Source: Archegozetes longisetosus
Lineage: Eukaryota > Arthropoda > Arachnida > Sarcoptiformes > Trhypochthoniidae
Direction: 5' to 3'
Assembly (NCBI GenBank): GCA_018873245.2
Contig: JAEMBT020000004.1
Coordinates: 7,481,073-7,545,072, forward strand
DNA: 64,000 nt
The first letter of the stretch is position 1. Every line of letters begins with the position of its first letter. Position numbers and translations under genes: made by a program. The notes beneath the pieces were generated by a model. The model was not told the origin of the DNA. It did not search any database and saw nothing but the letters and a program-made list of their open reading frames with translations. Positions 32,101 to 48,346 of the stretch are shown piece after piece.

Positions 32101-34266
32101 ACTTATCGTAATAGTTTTGGAAATTTTCTTGTGCTGAATCTGCCAATGCAGCCAGTGTTACAACTGCTTGTTCCAACACCAGCTTAGTTCCCCTTTCCAT
32201 TAACTAAGTTTAAAAGATAAATAACTCCACATTAAAATCAATCTAGGGTTGAAAAGAATACTTAGAAATCAATTCAATGCTTACTTCTTTCACTTTAACA
32301 TTCAAGACTTGTTCTATTTTATTAACAACTGCTTCTAAATAACTAATAACAATTTTTTGTGGACATTCTTCGAAAAAGTTAACCAGAGCTGCGCCCGCGT
32401 GGGCCTGAACTCTAGGGTTATCATAATCATCGAGTAATGCCAGTAAACCAGGTATTACTTTGGAGTGAAACTTTTCTTCAAAATTGGGGCAAAAATCAGA
32501 TGACATTTGGCCCAAAGCATTACATGCAGCATATCTGACACGAGGATGAGAGTCATTGAGAAATGGAATGATTGCATCCACGATTTGATTTAGTATAGGA
32601 CTGATCTGGTCGTGACAGCCCTCGCCAACTGCTGATATGGCCATTAAAGCAGCAAATCTATGCTTCCAATCAGCGTTTTGAAGCATTTGAGAGATTGTAT
32701 TAATGGCTAACGGAAGGATTGTTTTGCCACCAATAGAGCAAGCCAATCGGTCCAGACAACTCTCACCAATCACCGAATTACTATTAAGTTTCAGTTAAAG
32801 TATAACTATCATTAAAAACGAGTAAGGGTCCATACCTTTCAGAATCTTCGTCTTCGTCTTCAGTTTTATCACTCAATGACCAATTGGGATCGTCTTCTAG
32901 GTCAGTCATCATCAATAGTAGTTGGGAAACTAAATCGAAAATATTGTTAAAACAACCTTATTCTCATTCTGACTCCTAGAAAGACTTAGAACAAAACTGA
33001 CCTAATGTTGGTAGATAAGGAGAACCTCTTTTCCTTACAGTCGGAGGCGCATTTTCTGCTAATGATATGATAATCTCGAGCGCCAAATGTCTCCACGTAT
33101 CGGTTCGTTCTGTATTTGATACAGTTTTAATGCAAAGTTCTACTAGTGGTTCGAATTGTGAGCGCAATATTTGTGGACACTTTTCTGAGAGTTCAATAAA
33201 TGATTTAAGTGGAGAGTCGTCACTTTCATTTTCTATACAGTTAGACATGACTTGCATCATAGGAAGTATACAATCACTCATGTGCTTAATAATGAATTTT
33301 TCCGTGTCGTGAGACAATATGAAGGATGCGGCAGCCTTCACAGCTGCGATCTTTACCTGTCATTTAAAGGTTAGAATTCTTAGACCGAAAACAATTTTAA
33401 CCTTGATATACATTACATCATCAGTCAAGTTATTATCACACAAGTAATGAATCAGCATCTGCTTAATCACATCTAAATATTTGCTTTGCTCGTTTCCAAA
33501 AACTCCAGGAACTGAGCTGTTAAATCAAAAATCAAGGTTTCAATTTGGTCTCAATAGAATCAGCGAATTAATGGTCAAGACTCACGCAAATATCAAAAGA
33601 GCACATTCTTTCAATTGGACACTATTGGATTTCGCAGACTCAAATAGAAAATTTAGAATTTGCGGCCAATGGTTGTTTCCGTCGTCGTCTGAAACAGTTG
33701 TTGAATAATTAGAACTTTTTTCATTTGTCAGAATAAGTTAATATTTATGGTAAACAATCTAAATATCAATACCGATAGAATTTTTTGCCAGTTCTGCTGC
33801 AATATCGCATACTTTTCTTCGTAAAGCGTTGGTTATGTCTTTTTGGATTAGTAATAAGAGTTCACTTTTCATTTGTTCGATAAAAACTGGTGGAACAGAC
33901 TTTACAATTTCGCTATAACTGCTAAATATTAGTCTCCGAAGCAATACAGCAGACAACGAACGAACCTTTGGATCAGTAAATCAACTCATTCAATTGGCTC
34001 AACACAATTAAAGCTTCTTACCTCTTCTTCTATGGAGGAATCGATTACTGTTTGCAATAAATATTGAACTCTTTCCGTAGGACTTATAGCATCGTATATT
34101 TCCTGATTTAAACAATGTTTGTCATTAGTTTAAAAAGTTAACCATCAAAACTTTTATCATCAGTTTTAGTGTCATTTCAAATATACTTAATTACCTCCGC
34201 TTTTGTCCGAAATTCATTGTCAGTATTCAGTAAATTGCTTAAAATCTTATGGAATTCGTTTGCCAT
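29161..34266 (-). CDS. IPO5: Importin-5 (karyopherin beta-3 / RanBP5)
   Basis: This nuclear import receptor carries ribosomal proteins and histones through the pore and releases them on RanGTP. The N-terminus is [20 protein letters not shown] (34195-34266). It is followed by small exons at 34022-34102 and 33773-33965 ([25 protein letters not shown]), then HEAT repeats across the locus. Strong landmarks are [20 protein letters not shown] and [20 protein letters not shown] (32243-32773), [18 protein letters not shown] (31200s), the acidic [15 protein letters not shown], and the end [15 protein letters not shown] at 29161-29244. Introns are mostly 50-100 bp, with a longer one near 31300-31660. 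The junction near 29830-29900 is unresolved: phases do not match the obvious donor. The transcript antisense to several ORFs is not real. Overall order and length (about 1,090 residues) fit the family. Confidence 0.95.
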
Positions 34267-34783
34267 TATCTAAATCAGTTAGTTTAAACTCAAATTTTAA
34301 AAATGATTAATTTTGTAAAATCGGAAACAATTAGCCTATTTATAAATTACTATAATTTACAAAATTATGTTAACTTAGAGTTTAATTCAATTGATACTAT
34401 GTAATTCGCAAGTCAATCGACTAAGCATTTGAAATAAATAACAATTTTTGTCAATTATTAAATAAATATTGATTTTAAATTAAAATAAAAATGTGGAAAA
34501 CGCAAAGAATCGAGACACATGTGAAGTTTTTTTTTATTAAAGTTGAAATGCCTTTTGAATGCTTTCATAAAATAGTGGCGGCATAAGATTAGGGGACCAT
34601 TTAATCATTACATTGACCAAAGTATTTCTCAAATTTACAACTTTATTTATTACACTTTTAAAATTAATCGATAAACTTTGAAAAAAGCTGGAAGTTCATC
34701 TTAAAATATCAGTAGAAAGAAATTAAAGTCAATACTAGAAAAGTATTCTAAATTACGTAAATTATATAAATAACAAAACTTAT
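34267..34783. other. Intergenic IPO5 promoter / SKA1 3' flank
   Basis: About 520 bp hold the IPO5 promoter and the SKA1 3' end. No clear motif was found. Confidence 0.4.
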
Positions 34784-36136
34784 TCAATAGCAATGATTTT
34801 CAGTAGTCATCGAATTCTTAATAATGGCATATCTGATTAATTTCGGAGGATTTCCACGGATTTCTTTAATCCTTTTACAATGTCTTAAACACGTCAAGAT
34901 TTTACGGATCATATTATCGGCCTTCAAGTCACTCAATTCTTTCAAATCATTAATTGTGCAGAAAAATTCTCCTAAAAATAGATTCTTATAAGCTCTTTTG
35001 AAGTTGAAAAACTTAAATGCGAAGGGTTTACCGTCAGTTTCAGTGTTTTCTTGTTCTTTGAAGTTGATATATCTTCTCATTTCTTCTTCAGAATATTTGG
35101 TAGAATAGCCAGTTATTAGTTTATATTTTGCATTAATAGTGCGGTTGAAATCCCCAATCGCTCTATTGATCACCTCATAAGTGAGTCGACCCAACATATA
35201 ACTGAAATCAAATAAAATTAAACTCATTTTCATTTCAACGCAATAGACAATCAAATTTAAAACAAATTTTCGGAATAATACTTAGGAATAGAAGAAAATT
35301 CTTCAGTTGTTATGAACGAAACTGTCGGAGGATTATTGTAGTTGTTTCCAGGATTTGTCTTTTTCTTAGCGCTCTTCACGCCAACTCTTGTGTCCTGTGA
35401 TGGCTTTGGGGCAACATTAGTATTAGCTTTGTTAGACTTATTCAGTGGCTTCTGGGATGTCTTTGCGATCGGTTTTGAGACTTCATTCTTATTAGAAGCC
35501 ATTCGAGTCTTCACCAGGTCGTCAGTTGCTTCATTACTTGTTTTGGTAATTTTACCTTAATTTATGAACAATATAATATAACAATGACTTCAAACACAGT
35601 TAATAATAACGAATGGCTAATATAAAAATTCAGTTTAGAATCAATATAAAAATAATCAAATTTAATCAAAGTCTTAGATAGTTTTAATGATTAAATCAAT
35701 TGTTTAATAGTTAACATGAATGAAACAACGACTCACTTTTCTGTTGATTATCTTTGTGCCAAAACGGTGGAATGTTCTTCTTCATATGATCGCAATGATT
35801 TTCAATTAATTTTAAATCATTTTCACATTTGGTGTTTTGGGTAATTATTTCTTCTTTTTGTTGTTTAATCATTGCTTTCATCTGTTGGACCATATCTTTC
35901 ATTTCGATTGTCATTTGGGAGAGTGCCTTCAGATCTGGTCTGCTATTCATCAACTCGTTCGTATAATCGTTTGAATTATTGTTATTATAAATCAAACGCG
36001 TGACTGAATTGCGATTCCATTCGTTTTGTTTGTCATTTGAATTGCTGTACAATTTAACCAATGGTAACAATTTGTAAATCATTTCAATCTTACTATCAAA
36101 ATGTTGTAAAAGCTGATCCAAATTTGCTGAATTCAT
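34784..36136 (-). CDS. SKA1: Spindle and kinetochore-associated protein 1
   Basis: SKA1 is part of the Ska complex that keeps kinetochores attached to shrinking microtubules in mitosis. Three exons (35737-36136, 35282-35555, 34784-35201) join in phase to give 363 residues. The N-terminus (LDQLLQHFDSKIEMIYKLLP ... NHCDHMKKNIPPF) is the coiled coil that assembles with SKA2/SKA3. The middle is lysine-, serine- and asparagine-rich linker. The C-terminal winged-helix microtubule-binding domain (about 215-350) is clear: EFSSIP, YMLGRLTYEVINRAI, LSDLKADNMIRKILTCLRHC and KEIRGNPPKLIRYAI. The protein is about 100 residues longer than human SKA1 (255), mainly through a poly-Asn insert in the coiled coil (NNNNSND) and a longer linker. 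Confidence 0.9.
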
Positions 36137-37086
36137 CTTTCTAATAATATCAATATCAATATAATGAAAAATGAGTTATTATTAGTGTTTTGACAGCAAT
36201 TCAACTGGTCTAGCAGAAAGTTTAGCGCCAAAATATCCGTAACGTTTTCACATAAATAACGTAATTTTGAATAAAAAAAGACCATAAAAACTTTGGTTTA
36301 GTTCGTGTAGCAGTTCGTTCAGTTTGTAGCGTCGTTAAAGTAAAAAGGGATCGCCTTTTATACACAAGTTGTTTAAAGTAATTTAGACCGAAACTTTATC
36401 AATCTTACTGTACCTTTACATTAGGTAAAGTTAGTCTAGGTTAGGGTGATGGACTAGGTGTAGGTGACCAATGTTGGTTGCACAAGTCAAATACCTAAAC
36501 TGAGCGCAAGTGAAACCAACTGCAACGAGAACACTAACTGAAAACTTTTGCCTTCAAATATCAACTTGACGAAGTAGTAAAGCCAGAATTGAAACAATTG
36601 AACTCTATATTGAGTCCAATTTAGAGCAATAAAGCCAAAAGAAGGAATAATCAATTTGACAGTTTGGTGACTCAAATAAGTGAATCAAAATCATCACCAC
36701 TGAGATATTGACACTAATTAGCTTTTATTAAAACGCAATCAAGTTTTTACTTCAAGTTTTCTAAGATATAAACGTATTGAAAACAAGTGAAATGAAGTAT
36801 AAAACTGAATTATATAATGTAAATTACTGGTATTTGATGAACATAACAAAATCCAATTCACCATAGATTTAAGACAATAAAACTTACAATTTTGAAATTG
36901 CGTCAAAGCTGTCACGATTGCTATGATTAGCACATGTAATGAGCTTAAGAATTATTTGAATGAAAATGTTTAGAATATTTAATATTTAGCTCAAATTAAA
37001 AGCTTAGAACATAGCAAACTCGAATGCATTCAAATAACAACTTTCTTATGAGTTATATATTATCTAGACCTAGTTTATATACAAAT
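36137..37086. other. Intergenic, nothing recognised
   Basis: AT-rich DNA holding the SKA1 promoter and the 3' flank of the RING ligase gene. Short frames here lack any recognisable content. Confidence 0.5.
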
Positions 37087-40000
37087 TCACACGATCACAT
37101 CTTGTCTTCTGTTCTTTGAAGCCTTTGGTTCAACATGAGAACTATTAATATTTGGAACAGTGGCTTCGTCTGCGTATTCAACAATTGCTTCTTCATTGTC
37201 ACAGTTAACAGAAAGATGCGTGGGTGCCATAACTGGCGTAATGTCTGCTTCGACCAGCCTTACATTTGGTGCACTTGCACTCACACTATCAACGACTAGT
37301 GATGGACCACTTTCTCCGTTATTTTCATTTACAACTGAGCGCTCGTTATTTATTTGTTCGTCATTTGAGTTCGAAGTAATCATTTGTGGATAAGATCTGT
37401 GCCGTCTTCTATTGTTTCGTTGCCTATTCTGAGCTCTATCAGAGAACAGCAAAGGTGTCCTCTCGTTGGCAACGTTATTGTTAGCATTTTCTGAATCAGA
37501 GTCGGTATCGCTAACATCACTCATCCCAGGAAGTATTACCTTGCCTTTACATACAGGACATACGCGACGATTCTTTGTTAGCCAGGGATCTATACATTTC
37601 ACGTGATAGGCTGTCATACCAAATACAATCAAATTGTGTTAAGAATGACAGTTTTTACTACTGAAATATTAGAGTATTGCATACCGTGACCACATGGAAG
37701 TATTCGCAGTTTTTCACCATCAACATATTCTTCTAAACATATGGCACACGTGTCGTATTGATCACCTTTTTTAAACATTGAATAGTAAGTCAATAACAAA
37801 TTATATTTAGATTGAGATAATGAATACCCTTTTTATATTTAGCAATAGGAATTTGCTTCAGATGACGGGAAGAAAGTCTATGTCTGAGTCTTTTCTTTCT
37901 ATCACGAATACATTTGACGATCTGAAAAATCTAAAACCTCGATAAACATTAAAATTCTTTAGAAGAAAATTACTTTATTTACCATAAATGAAATCATAAG
38001 TAAGAGACAAACGCCGATTACAATTGCGAACGGCAAAAGATAAGCATTCAGATTGAAAGGCAGATCCGGTATTATCATGACATAAAATCCTTTATTCCAA
38101 AGATATTCTTTTTTGAGAGTCCAACCGTCATCGAATGATATTAAAAGAGCTGGTATTGTGATACCACTCTCTATGAAAAAGAGTTCAATAGAACATAAAT
38201 CAAGATTTACTATGACATTTTCATTTTGTATCAACTTTTAAGTGTTTCGAAATTTTCTAAAATTTATGTGACACCATAGAAAATACTCTTTATGTTAGAA
38301 ATGTTTTTTTCAAATGAGTATTTTTTCGAACAGGTATAACTTTTTCGTATACGCTTGGGTCATAAAGTCTAATGAAAAACTAGTCAAGTACTTGAGAAAC
38401 AACTTATCCGCTAGATAAGGACATAGACAACGTTAATGGCAAAATTGGTAAACAGTAAACACGATTCAAAGTTTAAGTCATTTGAAAAAAGAATATGTAT
38501 AGCTTGAGGGTATTAAACTTTTAAAACTTTGAAATCAAAATAATTAAACACGTTATGCAAACTATCTAAACGTGTTAGAATTGTAAACACAGAATAAATA
38601 TAATTGAAAGCTTTAAAGAAGCGATGACAAAGTGAAAGTTCACTGACTCTGTCATTTCAGTGCCAATCGTCAGTAGAAAGCTTAAAAAGTTTTACTTTTA
38701 AATATTCAAATGAGTTCAATTGACTCAACAGCTCAACTATATTAAGCGTGATGCTTGAAAAACAAAGTTATTTCAACTGGTAATTAATCAGATTATGCTA
38801 TACTTCTGGGATATCAAAAACTTTCTAAAATTTAATTCCAAAAGAGCAGCATTCAAACTTAAAAATACTTATTTGCGTTCGTCTCAAGCATTGAATCATT
38901 ATTCAGCTTTTGTTTATTCATCATATTGCTGAAGATCGTGCTCACTAATGACAATCGAAGAGCAAGTTGAAGACAGTCCAGTTACAAGCATTAATAACTA
39001 AACTTATATATGAAAGCGATTTACAACGATTGAATCAGTCGAAAACTACTGATATCTTTATCTTTAAAAACTTCAAATATTGAATTTAAGATGGAGTCTC
39101 TCACGTAATAATCTTCGACCTCAACAATACTCTATTAGTTTAGATGAAGCAAAATTTGAAGCGTTCGTTCAATACATTCTAGGCTTAAAGATAGTAAGAT
39201 TTAACAGACATTAAAACCTAACCAAACTGAATCTAAAATTTGAGCTTGTGTAGCAACAATCAAATTGGATATTCAGTTAAAATTTCACAAGTTTTTGTGT
39301 TAATATAGAGTTAAAAATTTGAAAATTACATCAAGAATTGATTAATAATTGTTAGCTCGAGCTTTGAAAACTTCAAAATGTCAACTAAAGCACATCATGA
39401 CTTCTGGAATCATCTAAGACTTCACTATTTCTTACGCTAAAGACAACGTTTTGAATAACTCTTTGAATTAACTATGACTTTATTTACTCAACTACAATTT
39501 GATCGAATTCTTGGTATCAATTTTCGAAACAGAACTTCATTCTAGACATAAATATTTTTGTTGTAAAACTTGAGCATATTTCAAAGCGATTGATTGAAAG
39601 TGAATGTTGAACACAATATTTTTAAGATTCAACTCAAACAAATTTTTATTTGAATCTTATCGAATCTTAAAAGAAATAATATTTATATATTTGCTAATTT
39701 ATGTGTTGAAATGAAGGCTTCGCAGGAAAATCAACAGCATTGTGATTAAAAACATAATTCAGTTAATATTTGTTTTCCGTTAAGTTTAGAGTTTAAACTA
39801 ATTATCTTTTTATCATATTAATAACAAAATGTTCTATTATTACAAAAGCTTACGTCAATACAATTTGCTAATCAGTGAGCTTTTGCTGTGAAACAACGAT
39901 AAACAAATTATTAGCATAGAAATTGAGATCAAACTCCGTCAAATGTATAAATTAGTTTCATAACCTTTACTGTCAATATTTTTGTTTTGATTATCAATTC

Positions 40001-40719
40001 AATTAAAGTAATGGCAAACATTAGAGTTAAAACTAGAAATCGAGACAAGTCATTCAACACTTACCAGTTTGTGGCGAATGAACTAAAGAATATTTTTGGA
40101 CATTGTTTAAATCAATGTTATAAATGATGGCAGCATCGAATCCAGCCTTCATCGCATTTTGAACCTTAAAAAAGAATAGAAAGTTAGATAGATAATAGAC
40201 TCATATAAGAGTAATGGTTTAATACCTTTGTCTGGAACTGACATGGATATCGTTTTATCAAAACAAACCATTTAGATGACGAATTGGTTTGTGGCGGGTT
40301 TGCTATTGGGGTGCAAGCGTCCTCTGGTTCGGCCACCACCACACGACCCTTTAATTTGATTACATTTCAATCAATTAACTATTAATTATCGAATTCAACT
40401 GTTTTATCATATAAATTACAATTATTCCATCTGAAGGAACGGATGACGCGAATCCCAATTCAAAGTCGACAAAGACATCAACTGTTCGATTGGAAGACGA
40501 TATCTGTTAACAAAGAGTCGTTAAATCAGAAATTTTGATATCTTTGTTGAAAATTTGAGAAATCAAAACCAAAATAGGATGTTAAAAATGTATTAATACC
40601 ACAGCGATATCGGCTGTAATGAGATTAAGACGAAGTAAAATGACGCATAAAATTGAAAGAATAGATCTTTTATTAAATGATGAATTGAGTTCCGATTTCA
40701 ATACTAATAATGAAAACAT
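37087..40719 (-). CDS. PA-TM-RING E3 ubiquitin ligase, RNF13/RNF167 type
   Basis: This is an endosomal or lysosomal membrane ubiquitin ligase. Eight exons join in phase (40600-40719, 40420-40503, 40226-40348, 40065-40164, 37974-38170, 37828-37921, 37685-37765, 37087-37610) to give 440 residues. In order: a signal peptide ending near LNLITADIA; a protease-associated domain with [11 protein letters not shown] and [15 protein letters not shown]; one helix ([20 protein letters not shown]); a basic segment; and a RING-H2 finger ([40 protein letters not shown]). The tail is acidic with ERTPLL, a dileucine-type sorting motif also seen in RNF13. The PA domain appears about 15 residues shorter than in RNF13 at the join across the 1.9-kb intron 4, unless a small exon was missed. 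Confidence 0.9.
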
Positions 40720-42096
40720 TTTCAAATTCTATTTTGTCACTAATTATTGTTGATTTGTCCAAATATTTATGATAACAATGTGATCAAATGATTAAATATG
40801 GCATAATTTAACCCATTTTCATCCACTTAATCAATCTCTATTACATTAGATTCGAACAAATCGGAAATGTTTTTAAAAATGAGTTTAAATGGAGACTTTA
40901 TTTACTGTTGCAAATTACGAAGTATTTTCCAAATGTAAATCTACCATAGAATACAGTCTATGACACTGTCATTAGAAGTTATCATTAATGAGCAGCAATA
41001 ATAACCAATGCAATGCTATTCGCTCAATCTGTGCATTCATTGGACTGTTTGCATTTCTATATAGAGTAGTCTGCATCAAGTCATTCAATGAGTGCCACAC
41101 TTTGACAAAGGCGTAAACGCTTTGCGTACTTATCAGTTATTTTCATTTGATAGTAAAAGTATCTAGTATTTTCGCATATTTTTTGACCTCGTAAGCGATT
41201 CATAGATATTCTCAAATCTTAATAATTTGAGACTAATTAAGCTTTAAGTATAGCTACGAATGCGTAAACTTTTCCATAATATTGACAATTCATAATATTT
41301 AGCTATAAGAATGAGTTTATCAGCGATGCAATACAGATCATAACTTCAAACTTTTGTGTTAGGTTAAGTTGGGTTGGTTTTGATTGCAATAAGACGACTG
41401 CATCCCTTATAATCTCATTTTGATGCTGTCGAACCAGCAAATCAATTTCGATAAGATTTTCTGTGCATAAACTTTGAGGTCAAGAAATCACAGTAGAATC
41501 ATCTTCATCCTTGTCCTTTAAAGTTATTCTCGAAAAATATATCTTGTGTATGTGGTTATACAAACCATATGATTGCAATTTTTTTACAAATAAAGATCTA
41601 ATTTAAAATGTTTGAAAATCTCATGAACTCAGTTCGCCATTAACCCTAACTTCAAATTGAGACCTTAGTATTCAAATGCTTTGTCAACTTTGACTTGTTT
41701 GCAGATTTTAATCGAGGCATATCACAATACAGATTGGACTAATGGGATCATGCTATCATCTTTTCATAATCATTTATTCACAATATCAGATTTGCAACAA
41801 AATTATGGATTTCATTTAAAAATTGAAATATAACTTTATAACAACTTATGAGTTGAATTACGACAAACATAATTCATTAGAAGTTCTATAGAAAAAATTA
41901 AGAATCGAGTTGTGAGCAGTCGTACTATCTGATAAGTTGGATGTGTGGCGTGAGTGAAGCGTTTAAATACTTTTTTGGAATCAAAACTTGCGTTTATAAT
42001 TAGCAACACAGCAATAATTGAATCCATGCTCTCAGAGATCTGTTGAAGACTCGAGTTTTTTAAATAAATATTAAATTATTTGAAAAGACTTCAAAA
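40720..42096. other. Intergenic between divergent RNF13-like and PDCL3 genes
   Basis: A 1.4-kb AT-rich stretch that must hold both promoters. A 63-codon minus-strand frame (41836-42027) starts with a hydrophobic run but has no support as a gene. Confidence 0.45.
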
Positions 42097-43210
42097 ATGG
42101 TATGTTTTTCATGATTTATTGCTTATGAAAATCTATCAATAATTTCCATAAATAGGAGGATACGGAATGGACCGATATATTGAAGAAACACGGAATTATT
42201 AAAGACGAACCTAAAAAAGAAGAAACAGAACCTGAACCAGAAATTATACCAACAGATCAGAAAAAACCTGAGATCAATTCCGATGAAGATTTGTTAGAAT
42301 TAGATGAAGACGACGAAAACTTTATTAGAGAGTACAGGAATAAACGAATGGCTGAAATGAGAGCGACTTCATTTGTGCCCAGATTTGGAGACGTCAGGGA
42401 AATAACTGCTTCCGATTATGTCGAACAAGTTAACAAAGCTGGAGATGATATTTGGGTTGTTCTACTCTTATATCAACCGGGGTATAATTAGTTCTATCAT
42501 TACTTAACATTACGAAGTGTCTAAATATAAATTATTGACATGTTTGCGAACTTTCAACTTGTAATTTGCTTGATCGCTATGACATCCATTGAATGATTTA
42601 TGTTTCTTACAGTATACCTGAATGTTCTCTATTGTCTCAATTCGTAAGTGAACTGGCTGTCAAGTTTCCGACAACTAAGTTTTTGAAGAGCATCGCTTCT
42701 CTCTGTATCGCAAACTTCCCTGAGAGCAGTTTACCCGCTATTTTCATTTACCAAAACGGAAGCCTCAAAAAACAATTGATAGGTTCGCATACTTTTGGAG
42801 GAACTAATATGACAATTGAAAGTAAGACAAACAATTGAATAATAGAAAATTCAGCATTTTATTTACACTCTTCATTGATTGTAGCATTACTTGTGTTGAC
42901 AAATAACTATCTGTTCTCATATTAAATTCCATTATCTTATTTACAAATTCAGTACTTTATATCGAATCTGAACTTTTAATAATGAAAATATAAAACTTTC
43001 GAAAATTTTCCTATGATTTAAGTCAGCACTGAGTTACATGAGTTCAAAATGAAATGAAGTAATTTAAAATCAATTTGTTAATTAACAGTTGTTGAATGGT
43101 TACTATCACAAAATGGCGCTATTGTTAGTAAATTGGAAAAAGACCCGCGAATTGGTAAAAAATCAAAAAAGTTTTACGAACAATATGAAGATTATGAGGA
43201 CGAGGTCTGA
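42097..43210 (+). CDS. PDCL3: Phosducin-like protein 3 (VIAF)
   Basis: PDCL3 is a thioredoxin-fold co-chaperone that works with the CCT chaperonin on actin and tubulin folding. Four exons (42097-42099, 42156-42481, 42613-42821, 43089-43210) join in phase to give 219 residues against about 239 in human. The first exon carries only the ATG. EDTEWTDILKKHGII at the start, then YRNKRMAEMRATSFVPRFGD, the thioredoxin-like part (VKFPTTKFLKSIASLCIANF, LPAIFIYQNGSLKKQLIGSH, FGGTNMTIE) and an acidic end (YEDYEDEV) follow family order. It is divergent from the RNF13-like gene and converges on CUL3, whose end lies about 215 bp away. Confidence 0.92.
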
Positions 43211-43426
43211 TACAAATAGCATTAAATATGCGTTTAATCCTAACTAAACAGGTTTCTAATCATAAAATCTTCATAACTACTTAGTGATCAATTATGTGTC
43301 CATTCAATTGATCAAAACATTTGGTAAAAATAAATTTTATATTCTATTTATGATGTTATATAACATAAAATAAATAATTGGCTCTTTAAGCGTGTAAATT
43401 TTTTATTAAAACATTTTAAGCCTCAA

Positions 43427-46872
<3,446 letters not shown>

Positions 46873-48346
46873 TATTCAATAAACAAATTCCAAACTATAA
46901 TAAATGAAAATTGAAATCAAACGTCAACTCATTTATCGATTGTTTGTATAATTCAATAATAAAAACAACAATTAATTAATTTAATGATCGCTAATAACAT
47001 ACAAATGGAAGTGTTCTGAACAGCACTCAACAAAGTGCTGACAATTTAATGTTTTTAATAAGAAAAGTAATCAAAAATAAAGTGACACTCAATTGATTTG
47101 CACACAAACGATCGACTCAAAGATAAGTTCACATTATATTGAGGTATGTTTCACACAATTAATACTTTTTTATAATTTTTGTTCAAATCAATTCAACTTA
47201 TTTTCACAAACAATTGTGTTAATTATGCGATTTATTGCAAAATATTAAATAATATTATTAATAAATAGTTGAATGAATAAAAGCGATAAAAATCCAAAAT
47301 CAATTGTCTGTAATTGAGGCCAATTTGTGAACAATTTTTTGTGAACAGTTGTATTTGTTGTTCACCTTTAGTATCATTGGTAGAGACTCTGAACGTTCTC
47401 TCATATTTATTATGCATTAAATGAATGGCATATAACTTATTAAGTCATACAACAGCGCATGACTTCTATACTGAAGCGCAAATTGTGAAACTTTATCACA
47501 ATTTATAACAAATTTAAATCATTCGATCGTTTCAACACTTTAGACTCAGTCAAAACTTTTCATCTATTAAATTACGTTAAACAGTACTATCTTTAAACCA
47601 GAAATATGCGAATTTTAAACGAATTGTTGATTTTACGCAAAATGCTCTCAGTCTCCGATCACATGCTTACAAATCAAAATCATAGTCAAACCAATTTGGG
47701 TTTTTAATAAAAGTTCCGAACACTCAACCCGAATTTGTTTGTCTTTACATTTAAGTGAGGACGCATCAACAATAATGCAAAACTTTTTGCTTGTCCATTA
47801 ACTTCCTGGACATACTATAGATTGAGTTCTAATAATTCAAGACTTCTAAGGAAAGATAACGAAACAGGTCGTAATGCACCATAAGAGAAGTGATTTCATG
47901 TTCTGTTGAATCAATAGGTATGGTTTGAAAACCAAACCGTTTTGACGATAACAAAACTAATTTTTAAACGTTGACAATCAATGAATTGACAAATCGGTTC
48001 AGAGCTAACCATTAGCGAGTCAGTATTACTTTTGTTCGGACTCTGGTGCGCAACCACTACAGGTCTAGCATTGCTTTCAATGGTTGAATCACCATAATTC
48101 CAACTTATTCATAGTCAGTTTGATTGAATTATTTTACATTAAGTAAGGTTAGTCCAATTTACAATATAACCCATGACTCCGCATTAAAGCCTTTTAAATT
48201 ATGCTTTACAGCCCAGATTAAGCATGAACTTGATTGAAGTTGAAAAATTTTCGAATTCTATTCAGGTTTCAGTTAAGATACAACAAAAGTCAAAGTAAAT
48301 CATAACAAAAATATTATTCATTTAATTTACTCTGATAACTTTTACA
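46873..48346. other. Intergenic, nothing recognised
   Basis: About 1.5 kb between the CUL3 start and the dolichol kinase stop. It is AT-rich with no supported exon; the CUL3 promoter should lie at its left side. Confidence 0.5.

Noticed and set aside
33067-33708. Plus-strand open frames antisense to IPO5
   Set aside because: Shadows of the IPO5 exons with no independent features.
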